Shown here in pieces: positions 32,364 to 40,527 of a stretch of DNA of 40,574 bases. How positions within the stretch are numbered: position 1 is the first letter of the stretch; each line of letters begins with the position of its first letter. Below the pieces are notes generated by a model, which saw nothing but the letters and a program-made list of their open reading frames with translations, did no database searches and had not been told where the DNA came from. Made by a program: the position numbers and the translations under genes. The stretch comes from Streptomyces sp. NRRL S-87 (GTDB taxonomy: Bacteria > Actinomycetota > Actinomycetes > Streptomycetales > Streptomycetaceae), in the NCBI RefSeq assembly GCF_000719335.1, contig NZ_JOGB01000062.1, forward strand, positions 1 to 40,574, written 5' to 3'.

Positions 32364-33602
32364 GTGATCGCGAACGTTTCGGCGCACCGGCGGGCGAACG
32401 CCTTCGCCCAGGCCCTGGAGGATCAGGCTCCGGCCGATCCCGCGGAGGCGGCGGCCGAGCAGCCCGAAGCGCCTGCCGACACGGCTGAACCGGCCGATTA
32501 CGCCCGGATGTTGGCCTTGGCGGACGCACTCGGCACACTGCCGCGCCCGCAGTTGGACGCGGAGGTCAAGGTGGTGCAGCGAGCGCAGCTCATTGCCGCC
32601 ATGGAGACCATGGTCATGGAGGGGACGGTCGGAGCCGGTGCTTCGGCGGACCCTCACGTGCCCGAACAGCGGACCGGCCGTGGGGCCCACCGGGCCACCC
32701 CGCTCCGGAAGTTGCGGCCCCGCTCCCGCTGGTCGAAGGGCATCGCTGCGGGCGGACTCACCGTCGGTGTGGCCGCCGGGGCCTTCAGCGGAGTGGCCGC
32801 TGCCAGTACCGACGCACTGCCGGGTGACTCGCTCTACCCGGTCAAGCGCGGCATGGAGGACCTCAGACTCGGGATGGCCGACGGCGACGCCGACCGCGGC
32901 GAGCTCTACCTCGACCAGGCCTCGACCCGGCTCTCCGAGGCCCGCCGGCTCATGGAGCGCGGCCGCTCCGGGACGCTCGACCACGAGCACCTCGGCGAGG
33001 TCCGGCGGGCGCTGGCGGACGTGAAGCACGACGCCGAGGAAGGCCACCGGCTGCTGCACGCCGAGTACGAGCGGGACGGCAAACTCGGCCCGATCCAGGC
33101 GCTGTCCTCGTTCTCCCGGCAGCACCGCGAGGCGTGGGGGCAGCTCCGCGAGAAGCTCCCGCCCCAGCTCACCGACGTGGGCGACGAGGTGAACTCGGTC
33201 TTCGACGCCATAGACGACGAGGTCGAGCCGCTGCAGTCCATGCTGCCGCGGCCCCCGGAGCAACCCCGCTCCGCCAAGTCCGGAGGCGGTGGTACGGCGG
33301 ACAAGGGCACGTCCCGGACCGGTACGGACACCCGCCCGGGCCCGGCCGCCAGCGCCCCGCCCGGCGAGAACGGCCGGCCGGCCTCGCCGCACCCCGGCGG
33401 CGGGGACGGCGGCACCGACGGCGACGACGGCAGCCCCGAGGACCCGATCACCGGGGGCGTCGGCGACCTGCTCGACCCGCCCGACGACGGGACCACGCCC
33501 AGCCCGACGAACCCGGCGACCACCAAGCCGGAGATCACCCTCCCGCCCATCCTGCCCGGCATCCTCCCGGGCCTGGGCATCAGCGGCGAGGACGCGAGGT
33601 AG
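32364..33602 (+). CDS. rsbN: RsbN, anti-sigma factor of BldN
   Basis: This 412-residue single-pass membrane protein binds sigma-BldN in the cytosol and holds it inactive. The N-terminal part (about 1-90; MIANVSAHRRANAFAQALED, DYARMLALADALGTLPRPQ) is the sigma-binding domain. A basic stretch RKLRPRSRWSKG precedes the only clear transmembrane segment (IAAGGLTVGVAAGAFSGVAA, about 130-150). The extracellular domain begins DALPGDSLYPVKRGMEDLRL, which resembles DUF5667, and ends in a Pro/Gly/Asp/Thr-rich tail. GTG 32364 is preferred since GAGAGGAGG lies 8 bases upstream. A GTG at 32355 is too close to that site. Expression from a BldN promoter would give negative feedback. Corresponds to SCO3324. 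Confidence 0.95.
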   Translation: MIANVSAHRRANAFAQALEDQAPADPAEAAAEQPEAPADTAEPADYARMLALADALGTLPRPQLDAEVKVVQRAQLIAAMETMVMEGTVGAGASADPHVPEQRTGRGAHRATPLRKLRPRSRWSKGIAAGGLTVGVAAGAFSGVAAASTDALPGDSLYPVKRGMEDLRLGMADGDADRGELYLDQASTRLSEARRLMERGRSGTLDHEHLGEVRRALADVKHDAEEGHRLLHAEYERDGKLGPIQALSSFSRQHREAWGQLREKLPPQLTDVGDEVNSVFDAIDDEVEPLQSMLPRPPEQPRSAKSGGGGTADKGTSRTGTDTRPGPAASAPPGENGRPASPHPGGGDGGTDGDDGSPEDPITGGVGDLLDPPDDGTTPSPTNPATTKPEITLPPILPGILPGLGISGEDAR

Positions 33603-33610
33603 CACCACCC

Positions 33611-33650
33611 CCGGAGGCCGGGACCGCCCCACGGCGGCCCCGGCCTCCGG
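33611..33650. terminator. Bidirectional terminator
   Basis: CCGGAGGCCGGG and CCCGGCCTCCGG form a perfect 12-bp repeat, with further pairing inside, between convergent rsbN and the acyltransferase gene. Confidence 0.82.
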
Positions 33651-33691
33651 CACGCTCCGCGCAGCGGCCCCGGAGACGGGGCCACGGCCCG

Positions 33692-34747
33692 TCAGAAGAA
33701 GACCGACCTCCGCTGCACCAGCAGCTTGTACAGCGTGTGCTGGATCTGCTCCCGCACCTGGTCCGTCAGGTTGAACATCAGCATCGGATCCTCCGCCGCG
33801 TCCCGCGGATACCCGTCCGTGGCGATCGGCTCCCCGAACTGGATCGTCCACTTCGTCGGCAGCGGCACCGCCCCCAGCGGCCCCAGCCACGGGAACGTCG
33901 GCGTCACCGGGAAGTACGGCAGCCCCAGCAGCCGCGCCAGCGTCTTCGCGTTCCCGATCATGGGGTAGATCTCCTCCGCCCCCACGATCGAGCACGGCAC
34001 GATCGGCGTCCCGGCCCGCAGCGCCGTCGAGACGAACCCGCCCCGCCCGAACCGCTGCAGCTTGTACCGGTCCCCGAACGGCTTCCCTATCCCCTTGAAG
34101 CCCTCGGGCATCACGCCCACCAGCTCCCCCGCCTCCAGCAGCCGCTGCGCGTCCTCCGCGCACGCCAGCGTGTGCCCCGCCTTCCGGGCCAGCTCGTTCA
34201 CCACCGGCAGCATGAACACCAGGTCCGCCGCCAGCAGCCGCAGGTGCCGCTGCTCCGGATGCCGGTCGTGCACCGCGACCTGGAGCATCAGCCCGTCCAG
34301 CGGCAGCGTCCCCGAGTGGTTCGCGACGATCAGCGCCCCGCCCTTCGCGGGGACGTTCTCGATGCCCTTCACCTCGACCCGGAAGTACGTGTCGTACAAC
34401 GGCCGCAGGAGCGACATCAGCACCGAGTCCGTGAGCTCCTTGTCGTACCCGAACTCGTCGACCTCGTACTCGCCCGTGACCCGGCGCCGCAGGAACGCCA
34501 GCCCGCTCGCCAGCCGCCGCTCCCACTCCGGCCCCGCCCCCGCCCCGCCAGGAGCCCGGGAGGCCGTCTCCGGGGCTTCGGGCGCCTCGCCCTGGGCGGG
34601 CAACTCCGGCGCCACCGCGACGGACTGCGCCTCCCGCTCCGCGGCCCCCCGGCGCGGCGCGGACGCGGTCGCGCCACGCCGTCGCTGCGCGCGCCCGCGC
34701 GGCCGCTCCCGGTCCTCGTCGAACGGGATCACCTTGGCATCGGCCAT
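33692..34747 (-). CDS. Lysophospholipid acyltransferase family protein
   Basis: This 351-residue membrane-associated acyltransferase is related to the 1-acylglycerol-3-phosphate/diacylglycerol acyltransferase (LPLAT, MGAT-like) group. The first 90 residues are a charged, Arg/Ala/Glu-rich extension. The catalytic region has ALIVANHSGTLPLDG with the catalytic His and Asp, GVMPEGFKGIGKPFGDRYKL as the glycerol-phosphate binding motif, and FVSTALRAGTPIVPCSIVGAEE. The HX6D spacing (HSGTLPLD) is typical of this branch; the classic PlsC family has HX4D. The ATG at 34747 is two bases after the stop of the epimerase gene (TAG-TC-ATG), so the pair is translationally coupled. A role in lipid or cell-envelope modification during development is inference. 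Confidence 0.9.
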   Translation of the reverse strand: MADAKVIPFDEDRERPRGRAQRRRGATASAPRRGAAEREAQSVAVAPELPAQGEAPEAPETASRAPGGAGAGPEWERRLASGLAFLRRRVTGEYEVDEFGYDKELTDSVLMSLLRPLYDTYFRVEVKGIENVPAKGGALIVANHSGTLPLDGLMLQVAVHDRHPEQRHLRLLAADLVFMLPVVNELARKAGHTLACAEDAQRLLEAGELVGVMPEGFKGIGKPFGDRYKLQRFGRGGFVSTALRAGTPIVPCSIVGAEEIYPMIGNAKTLARLLGLPYFPVTPTFPWLGPLGAVPLPTKWTIQFGEPIATDGYPRDAAEDPMLMFNLTDQVREQIQHTLYKLLVQRRSVFF

Positions 34748-34749
34748 GA

Positions 34750-35772
34750 CTACAGCGCCCCTCTCAGGCGGTCGACCGTACGTCCCAGCGCCTCCGGCGG
34801 CAGCAGCCCCGGCCCGCGGCTCCGCGCGAAGTCCGCGAAGGTCTCGGCCGTCGTGTAGGCGGGCTGGAACCCCAACACGTCCCGCATCTGCGTGGTCTGC
34901 ACGACCCGCCCGTGCGTGAGCAGCCGGATCTGCTCCGCGGAGAAGTCCGTCATCCCCACCGTGCGCAGCGCCTGGCCGACCCAGGTCACCGCGGGCAGCA
35001 GCAGCGGCACCGTGGGCCGCCCGAGCCGCCGCGAGCACTGCGACAGCAGCAGCACCCCGTCCCCCGCGATGTTGAACGTGCCGCTGTTGAGGCTGCCGCG
35101 CCGCGGCTCGCCGGCGGCCAGTTCCAGGACGTCCACCACGTCGTCCTCGTGGACGAACTGCAGCCGCGGGTCGTAGCCCAGCACGGTCGGCAGCACCGGC
35201 ATCGAGAAGTACTCGGCCAGCGGCGAGTCCGCGCGCGGCCCCAGGATGTTCGCGAACCGCAGCATGCACACCGCCACGTCCGGGCGCCGCCGGGCGAAGC
35301 CCCGTACGTACCCCTCGACCTCGACGGTGTCCTTGGCGAAGCCGCCGCCGGGCAGCGCCTTGGGCTGCGTGGTCTCCGTGAAGACCGCCGGGTCGCGCGG
35401 CGCGGCCCCGTACACGTTCGTGCTCGACTTCACGACCAGCCGGCGTACCGTCGGGGACTTCTGGCAGGCGCCCAGCAGCTGCATCGTCCCGATGACGTTG
35501 GCCTCCTTCACCGCGGTGCGGCCGCCGCCGCCCAGCGGGGTGGCCGTGACCGCCAGGTGGACGACCGTGTCGACCGCGTGCTCGGCGAGGATCCGGGCGA
35601 TCGCCGGCTGCCTGATGTCGGCCTGCACGAACTCCGCCGAGCCGAGCCGCTGGCGCGGTGGCACGGCGTCCACCGCGATCACCCGGGACACCCCGGGGTC
35701 CCGTTGCACCCGTCTGACGAAGCGGCTCCCGAGCTGCCGGGCAGCCCCGGTCACCAGCACGACCTTCCCCAA
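34750..35772 (-). CDS. NAD-dependent epimerase/dehydratase (extended SDR)
   Basis: This is a 340-residue extended-SDR protein. The Rossmann motif VTGAARQLGSRFV is at the N-terminus, DAVPPRQRLG and HLAVTATPLG follow, and SSTNVYGAAP takes the position of the catalytic serine region. The usual YxxxK is not obvious: the segment after VYGAAPRDPAVFTETTQP reads FAKDTVEVEGYVRGFARR, with a Lys but no Tyr three residues before it. The protein may thus bind NAD(P) without classical epimerase chemistry. The TTG at 35772 is chosen because GGGGAGG lies 8 bases upstream and MGKVVLVTG begins the fold. It is coupled to the downstream acyltransferase and conserved beside bldN-rsbN in Streptomyces. The substrate is unknown. 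Confidence 0.87.
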   Translation of the reverse strand: MGKVVLVTGAARQLGSRFVRRVQRDPGVSRVIAVDAVPPRQRLGSAEFVQADIRQPAIARILAEHAVDTVVHLAVTATPLGGGGRTAVKEANVIGTMQLLGACQKSPTVRRLVVKSSTNVYGAAPRDPAVFTETTQPKALPGGGFAKDTVEVEGYVRGFARRRPDVAVCMLRFANILGPRADSPLAEYFSMPVLPTVLGYDPRLQFVHEDDVVDVLELAAGEPRRGSLNSGTFNIAGDGVLLLSQCSRRLGRPTVPLLLPAVTWVGQALRTVGMTDFSAEQIRLLTHGRVVQTTQMRDVLGFQPAYTTAETFADFARSRGPGLLPPEALGRTVDRLRGAL

Positions 35773-35848
35773 AGTCAGCGCCTCCCCATCGTTGCCGTAC
35801 CCGGCTGCGTACGCGGCGTACAGGGGCCCTTATACACCCGGAAACACA

Positions 35849-35887
35849 CCGGGGCCCCTCCACCACAGGATGGCGGAGGGGCCCCGG
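35849..35887. terminator. Terminator hairpin after the bS22 gene
   Basis: CCGGGGCCCCTCC and GGAGGGGCCCCGG form a perfect 13-bp inverted repeat, 21 bases beyond the stop of the small ribosomal protein gene and upstream of the epimerase gene on the same strand. Confidence 0.85.
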
Positions 35888-35907
35888 AGAACACGTACAG
35901 ACGCCGT

Positions 35908-36006
35908 TTACTTCTTGTTACGACGCTGGACGCGGGTGCGCTTGAGCAGCTTGCGGTGCTTCTTCTTGGCCATCCGCTTGCGCCGCTTCTTGATAACAGA
36001 GCCCAC
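35908..36006 (-). CDS. Small ribosomal protein bS22 (AURKAIP1/COX24 domain)
   Basis: This very short, highly basic protein of 32 residues starts [20 protein letters not shown] and ends VQRRNKK. It matches the AURKAIP1/COX24-domain proteins of actinobacteria, found in mycobacterial ribosome structures as bS22 near the decoding centre of the small subunit. The GTG start has GAGGG 5-6 bases upstream and the TAA stop is followed by a strong terminator, so the gene is a complete independent unit. It is too short for standard ORF filters and easily missed. It lies between the epimerase gene and the BdtA-like regulator, the usual place in Streptomyces. Confidence 0.93.
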   Translation of the reverse strand: MGSVIKKRRKRMAKKKHRKLLKRTRVQRRNKK

Positions 36007-36128
36007 GACTACCCTCGCTCACTTCTTCTCACTCGGTGCGGGGCGTCTGGGCCCACACGACCTACGTCGGCCTAGCCTACCCGCCTGAGCGTCGAGCTTG
36101 TAATCCGAGGGTCACCCGGGGGTCTCCG

Positions 36129-36338
36129 TCAGGCCGTCTCCACCCCCACGTAGGACTCCCTGAGGTACTCGTGGACCGCGTTTTCGGGCACCCGGAAGGA
36201 CCGGCCGACCCTGATCGCGGGCAGATGGCCGTTGTGCACCAGGCGGTACACGGTCATCTTCGACACTCGCATCACCGAGGCGACCTCCGCCACGGTCAGG
36301 AACTGAACCTCACTGAGAGGCCTCTCGCCAGCAGCCAT
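36129..36338 (-). CDS. BldC/excisionase-type helix-turn-helix protein (BdtA-like)
   Basis: This 69-residue protein consists of a MerR/excisionase-type winged helix: VQFLTVAEVASVMRVSKMTV, then YRLVHNGHLPAIRVGRSFRV with the tyrosine and arginine contacts, and a C-terminal helix VHEYLRESY. It resembles BldC in size and fold, but its position next to the bldN region and the sequence fit the S. coelicolor gene SCO3328, known as bdtA, a BldD target. The ATG at 36338 is used since AGGTG lies a few bases upstream. Longer in-frame readings add a segment without ribosome site. A half-site AGTGA, the core once used to describe BldD boxes, lies in the upstream region on the minus strand. Confidence 0.88.
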   Translation of the reverse strand: MAAGERPLSEVQFLTVAEVASVMRVSKMTVYRLVHNGHLPAIRVGRSFRVPENAVHEYLRESYVGVETA

Positions 36339-36465
36339 GACACACCTGAACCTTCCGCGCATGACGGGCACCGGCTTCCCCTCCGGTTACTCCTCGTCGC
36401 CGCGCGCTCACTCCCAGGGTAGGGGCGGATGATACGAGTGGGGAAGAGGAGTAGCGGCCACGGGA

Positions 36466-37281
36466 TCAGGCCGACAGACTCGCCCGATTGAGTACATAGC
36501 GAGCGAGCGGACGGTAGTAGTCCGAGCGCACGGCGTCATCAAGCGGAACCGTGACCGACACCCTCCCCTCGGCCTCCCCCACGAACAGCGCCGGATCATC
36601 CGTATCGGCCAGCCCGAGCGTCTCGAAACCCAGCTGACCTGCACCGCAGACCCAGCCGTGATCTCCCACCACGAGCGCCGGCAGCGGCCCGCCGGCCTCC
36701 GCCAACGCCCCCAGCGCGTACCGAACCGGGAGCGGCGAGTGGGTGTGCGCGCCGGGCGCACTTCCGGCCGTGCGCGATCCCGGCTCGCGCACGAGACCTA
36801 CGCCGCGTACGTAATCGAGGGTGTGCCCGCGTACGCCGAAACGGGTGGTGACGTCGACGGGCGCGCCCTGCGCGGGGGTGAGGACAACACATCCCGCCGC
36901 CGACAGGGCCTCCGCCAAACTGCCGTAGAACGCCAGGAGACGGTGCGGGTGACCGGTTCCGAACAGCACGGGCGCCCGCGCCGCCGCAGCCTGCCGTAAC
37001 CGCCTCGCGAACGCGTCGAGTCCGGCCAACGTCAGCTCCGGATCGATCACGTCCGGCCCGCTGACCAGGCCGGGGTCCGCCGAGACCCCGCACTTGTCGG
37101 CCATCAGCCGCAGCAGGTCGCCCTCGCCCCAGCCCCACTCCGGGTCGAGCCCCAGCAGCGCCCGCGGATCCCGTGCCGCGAACAGCCGGTAACTGCGCAG
37201 GCTGTCCTCACGGGAGGTCGCCACGGGCCCGGCCAACCGGGCGGCCAGCAGATGCGCACGCAGCGCGCCGGTGCTCAACAC
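36466..37281 (-). CDS. Conserved actinobacterial protein, often annotated as phosphatase
   Basis: This is a 271-residue soluble protein. It begins MLSTGALRAHLLAARLAGPV and includes RSYRLFAARDPRALLGLDPEWGWGEGDLL, VLFGTGHPHRLL, VLTPAQGAPVDV, and near the end VVGDHGWVCGAGQLGFETLG followed by PALFVGEAEGRVSVTVPLDD. The histidine-, aspartate- and glycine-rich motifs suggest a metal- or phosphate-binding active site. I do not recognise a known fold, and the phosphatase label in databases is weakly based. GTG 37281 touches GGAGGG. TTG 37278 has better spacing and may be the real start. It lies in the leftward run with the AcuC gene, and a gap of about 94 bases separates them. Confidence 0.75.
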   Translation of the reverse strand: MLSTGALRAHLLAARLAGPVATSREDSLRSYRLFAARDPRALLGLDPEWGWGEGDLLRLMADKCGVSADPGLVSGPDVIDPELTLAGLDAFARRLRQAAAARAPVLFGTGHPHRLLAFYGSLAEALSAAGCVVLTPAQGAPVDVTTRFGVRGHTLDYVRGVGLVREPGSRTAGSAPGAHTHSPLPVRYALGALAEAGGPLPALVVGDHGWVCGAGQLGFETLGLADTDDPALFVGEAEGRVSVTVPLDDAVRSDYYRPLARYVLNRASLSA

Positions 37282-37375
37282 CCCTCCGATGCTGCCGCGC
37301 CCCCACCGGTGTCAGGGCCAAAACCCCGGATACTCCCCACACTTGGGCTAAAAAACGGCGGGCCTCAGGCGGGCC

Positions 37376-38548
37376 TCAGGCCAGCAGCCCCCGCAGCGGG
37401 AACACGGCGCGCCGCGTGGCGAGCACCGCCTGGTCGATCCGGTCCGCCGGGTCGTAACCGGCCTCCCAGTCACGCCAGCTGACGGACCGCCCGTCCGTCA
37501 TCCGCGCCGGTGCGAGCTGCCGCGTCCGCGCGTACACCTCGTCGCGCCACGACGCCGGCACGGCGGTCGCCGGATCGACGGGCCGGTGCGCCGCGATCCC
37601 CACCAGGTGCGTCCACGACCGCGGTACGACCTCCACGACCGCGTACCCGCCGCCGCCCAGCGCCACCCACCGCCCGCCGGCGTGCTCGTGCGCCAGCCGG
37701 TGGCAGGCCTCCTGGACCTCCCGCTGCGCGTCCAGGGACACCGCCAGGTGCGCCAACGGGTCCTCGAAGTGCGTGTCGGCCCCGTGCTGGGTCACCAGCA
37801 CCTGCGGCCGGAACTCCGCCAGCAGCTCCGGCACCACCGCGTGGAAGGCCCGTACCCAGCCCTCGTCACCGGTCCCGGCCGGCAGCGCCACGTTCACCGC
37901 CGTGCCCTCGGCCGCACCCGGCCCGCCCGTCTCCTGGGGCCAGCCGGTCTGCGGGAACAGCGTCCGCGGGTGCTCGTGCAGGGAGACGGTCATGACCCGG
38001 GGGTCGTCCCAGAAGGCCGCCTGGACCCCGTCCCCGTGGTGGACGTCCACGTCCACGTACGCCACCCGCTCCGCGCCCAGCTCCAGCAGCCGGGCGATCG
38101 CGAGCGCCGCGTCGTTGTAGATGCAGAAGCCGGCCGCCCCGCCCGGCATCGCGTGGTGCAGCCCGCCGGCGAAGTTCACGGCGTGCTCGGCCTCACCGCG
38201 CCACACGGCCTCGGCGGCGGCCACCGACTGCCCGGCGATCAGGGCGGAGGCCTCGTGCATGCCGCGGAAGGCCGGGTCGTCCATGGTGCCCAGCCCGTAC
38301 GAGCCGTCGGCGGCCCCGGGATCGGCGGAGACCTCCCGCACGGCGGCCACGTAGTCCTCCCGGTGGACCAGCCGCAGGGTCGAGTCCCCCGCCGGCCTGG
38401 CGGCCCGCACCGCCATCTCCCGGTCCAGCCCGAAGGCGCGGACCAGGCCCATGGTCAGCGCCAGGCGCACCGGGTCCATCGGATGGTTCGGTCCGAAGTC
38501 ATACCCCGTTACCGCCTCGTCCCACATCAACAACCCGCGGCCGCTCAT
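37376..38548 (-). CDS. AcuC-type deacetylase (histone deacetylase family)
   Basis: This 390-residue zinc-dependent deacetylase is related to acetoin utilisation protein AcuC and class I histone deacetylases. It begins MSGRGLLMWDEAVTGYDFGPNHPMDPVRLALTM, the usual entry. The active-site segments are FAGGLHHAMPGGAAGFCIYNDAALAI (tandem His), VAYVDVDVHHGDGVQAAF (the zinc Asp and His), and VTQHGADTHFEDPLAHL (second zinc Asp). AcuC acts on acetyl-lysine of enzymes such as acetyl-CoA synthetase. The target here is unknown. ATG 38548 is preferred over the longer in-frame reading, which would extend further into the MFS gene. Its start overlaps the last 50 bases of the MFS gene, implying co-expression. 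Confidence 0.93.
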   Translation of the reverse strand: MSGRGLLMWDEAVTGYDFGPNHPMDPVRLALTMGLVRAFGLDREMAVRAARPAGDSTLRLVHREDYVAAVREVSADPGAADGSYGLGTMDDPAFRGMHEASALIAGQSVAAAEAVWRGEAEHAVNFAGGLHHAMPGGAAGFCIYNDAALAIARLLELGAERVAYVDVDVHHGDGVQAAFWDDPRVMTVSLHEHPRTLFPQTGWPQETGGPGAAEGTAVNVALPAGTGDEGWVRAFHAVVPELLAEFRPQVLVTQHGADTHFEDPLAHLAVSLDAQREVQEACHRLAHEHAGGRWVALGGGGYAVVEVVPRSWTHLVGIAAHRPVDPATAVPASWRDEVYARTRQLAPARMTDGRSVSWRDWEAGYDPADRIDQAVLATRRAVFPLRGLLA

Positions 38549-39749
38549 GCCCGCCACCGTATCGGGCTCCCTCCGCGCCGAACGAGCGGGCATGGACCAG
38601 AGTGACGAGGACCAGGGCCATCGGCACGAGCATGGCGCCGCGGTAGCTCCAGGCGTCGCCCAGGGCGCCGACGAGCGGGGAGCCGACCAGGAAGCCCACG
38701 TAGTTGAAGATGTTCAGCCGCGCGATCGCGGCGTCGGAGGCGCCGGGGAAGAGCCGGCCCGCGGCGGCGAAGGTCTGCGGCACGATCACGCACAGCCCCA
38801 GCCCGAGGAGGGTGAAGCCGACCATGCCGGTCCACGCCCCGGGCGCCGCGGCCACCACCGCGAACCCGGCGGCCGCGACCAGCGTGCCGGCCCGGACGAC
38901 GGCCACCGCCCCGAAGCGGCGCACGCCGAGGTCCCCGACGGCCCGGCCGAGCAGCGTCGTCACCATGTACACGTTGTAGGGGACGGTCGCCAGCTGCTCG
39001 GAGCTGCCGAGGACGTCCTGGAGGTACTTGGCGCTCCAGTTCGCGACGGTGGAGTCGCCGATGTACGCGCAGGCCATGACGAGGCACAGCGGCAGCAGCA
39101 GCCGGAACACGAGGGCGGAGCCGGCCGGGGCGGGGGCGTCCCCGTCGGGAGCGTCCCCGGTGACAGGCGGCGCCCCCTGCCCGGCGCCCTGCTGGTCGAC
39201 GTACCACCGGGACCCGAGGAGGGCCGCGGGCAGCAGGAGCACCACGGCCGGGAGGTAGGAGGCGAACAGCGACAGGTGCCAGTGCGCCCCGGCCCAGGCC
39301 GCGGAGGCCCCGACGATCCCGCCGAGGCTGTACGCGGCGTGGAAGCCCAGCATGATGCTGCGGCCGTAGTCGCGCTGGAGGCTCACGCCGAGCATGTTCA
39401 TGGACGCGTCGAGCCCGCCGACCGCCAGGCCGAACGCGCCCAGCGCCAGCGCCACCTGCCACATCCCGGACCCGGCACCGACGCCCAGGAGGGCGAGCAG
39501 CACCAGGGGCTGCGTCCAGCGCAGGACCCGGCTCGGCGGGACGCTCCGCACCAGCTTCTCGGTGGCGACGCTGGAGGCTCCCGCCAGGACGGGCACGGCG
39601 GCCAGGAAGAGCGGCAGCAGGCCGTCGGATATGCCGTACCGGTCCTGGATGGCGGGGATCCTCGTCACGAGGAGCGCGAAGGTGACCCCCTGGGCGAAGA
39701 AGCTGAGACCCAGGGAGGCCCTGCCGCGGCGCAGGCGCACGTCAGTCAT
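38499..39749 (-). CDS. MFS transporter
   Basis: This 416-residue major facilitator protein has about 12 predicted transmembrane helices. It starts MTDVRLRRGRASLGLSFFAQGVTFALLVTRIPAI. The form with LGFHAAYSLGGIVGA and a central loop rich in Gly, Ala, Pro and Asp (about 195-215) resembles the fucose-permease/YfkF-type branch, but the substrate is unknown. The C-terminal tail (GGGHERPRVVDVGRGGNGV) is hydrophilic and its coding sequence overlaps the start of the AcuC gene by 50 bases, so the two genes are probably translated from one message. It lies 43 bases downstream of the HAD phosphatase gene. Confidence 0.88.
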   Translation of the reverse strand: MTDVRLRRGRASLGLSFFAQGVTFALLVTRIPAIQDRYGISDGLLPLFLAAVPVLAGASSVATEKLVRSVPPSRVLRWTQPLVLLALLGVGAGSGMWQVALALGAFGLAVGGLDASMNMLGVSLQRDYGRSIMLGFHAAYSLGGIVGASAAWAGAHWHLSLFASYLPAVVLLLPAALLGSRWYVDQQGAGQGAPPVTGDAPDGDAPAPAGSALVFRLLLPLCLVMACAYIGDSTVANWSAKYLQDVLGSSEQLATVPYNVYMVTTLLGRAVGDLGVRRFGAVAVVRAGTLVAAAGFAVVAAAPGAWTGMVGFTLLGLGLCVIVPQTFAAAGRLFPGASDAAIARLNIFNYVGFLVGSPLVGALGDAWSYRGAMLVPMALVLVTLVHARSFGAEGARYGGGHERPRVVDVGRGGNGV

Positions 39750-39792
39750 GGCCGCACAGCGTAGGGCCCGTGCCTACCGGTGGGTAGATGGA

Positions 39793-40440
39793 TCACACGG
39801 CGAGTTTGGGCAGCAGCTCGTCCATCGCGCCGAAGTACCCGGTCGCCCCGGCGAGCCGCTCGGCGGGGGTCATCGCCGTGAACGCGTACACGTCCATGCC
39901 GGCGGCCACGGCGGCCTGGACGCCGAGCCCGCTGTCCTCGACGACGACGCAGCGCTGCGGTGCGACTCCCATGCGCGCGGCGGCGTGCAGGAACAGGTCG
40001 GGGGCGGGCTTTCCCTTGCCGACGTCCTCGGCGCTGAAGACGCGGGCGTCGTCGAAGAACTCGCTGAGCCCCGCGCTGCGGTGCCCGACCCGGATGCGCT
40101 GGTGGCTCCCGGAGGAGGCGAGGCAGTAGGGGATCCCGCGCTCGGCCAGCTCCGTCAGGACCTGACGTGCCCCCTGCACGGCCTTGAGCTCGCGTTCGAA
40201 GGCCGCGAACACCCGGCCGTGGAAGACCTCGTCGAAGTCGTCCGGCAGCCGCTGCCCGGTCCGCTCGAGGACGAGGTCGTGGATGCGGTGCATCGCGGAC
40301 CCCATGTAGTCGCGCAGGGAGTCCTCGTAGCTGGTGGGGTGGCCCAGCTCGGTCAGGTAGCCGGCCAGGATGCGGTTCGAGATCGGCTCGCTGTCGACCA
40401 GCACGCCGTCGTTGTCGAAGATGACGAGTTCATAGCCCAT
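39793..40440 (-). CDS. HAD-IA family phosphatase (beta-phosphoglucomutase-like)
   Basis: The product has 215 residues. Motif I is VIFDNDGVLVDSEPISN with the nucleophile Asp and acid Asp, motif II is the Ser of CLASSG, a lysine lies in DVGKGKPAPDLF, and motif IV is CVVVEDSGLGVQAAVAAGM. The small helical cap between motifs I and II fits HAD subfamily IA. Sequences like this dephosphorylate small sugar phosphates. The real substrate is unknown. ATG 40440 is chosen because the fold begins there. The in-frame extension to 40521 passes through the rrn terminator and is not translated sequence. It lies immediately downstream of the rRNA operon on the same strand. Confidence 0.92.
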   Translation of the reverse strand: MGYELVIFDNDGVLVDSEPISNRILAGYLTELGHPTSYEDSLRDYMGSAMHRIHDLVLERTGQRLPDDFDEVFHGRVFAAFERELKAVQGARQVLTELAERGIPYCLASSGSHQRIRVGHRSAGLSEFFDDARVFSAEDVGKGKPAPDLFLHAAARMGVAPQRCVVVEDSGLGVQAAVAAGMDVYAFTAMTPAERLAGATGYFGAMDELLPKLAV

Positions 40441-40486
40441 GACCCCGACCCTAAAGGTACGGGGATCACCGGCCCGTAAACGCAGA

Positions 40487-40516
40487 AAAGCCCCGCACCA
40501 GAAGGTGCGGGGCTTT
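40487..40516. terminator. rrn operon terminator
   Basis: AAAGCCCCGCACC and GGTGCGGGGCTTT form a perfect 13-bp inverted repeat with loop AGAA, followed on the minus strand by further A/T-poor sequence. It lies about 12 bases beyond the 5S 3' end and probably ends the rRNA transcript. Confidence 0.9.
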
Positions 40517-40527
40517 CCCACAATGAT

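Noticed and set aside
36340..36420. BldD box upstream of the BdtA-like gene
   Set aside because: Only a half-site AGTGA was seen. The full pseudopalindrome could not be matched by eye, so I did not list it as a site.
40441..40521. Longer N-terminus for the HAD phosphatase
   Set aside because: The extension would be translated through the rrn terminator hairpin, and the conserved fold starts at the ATG at 40440.
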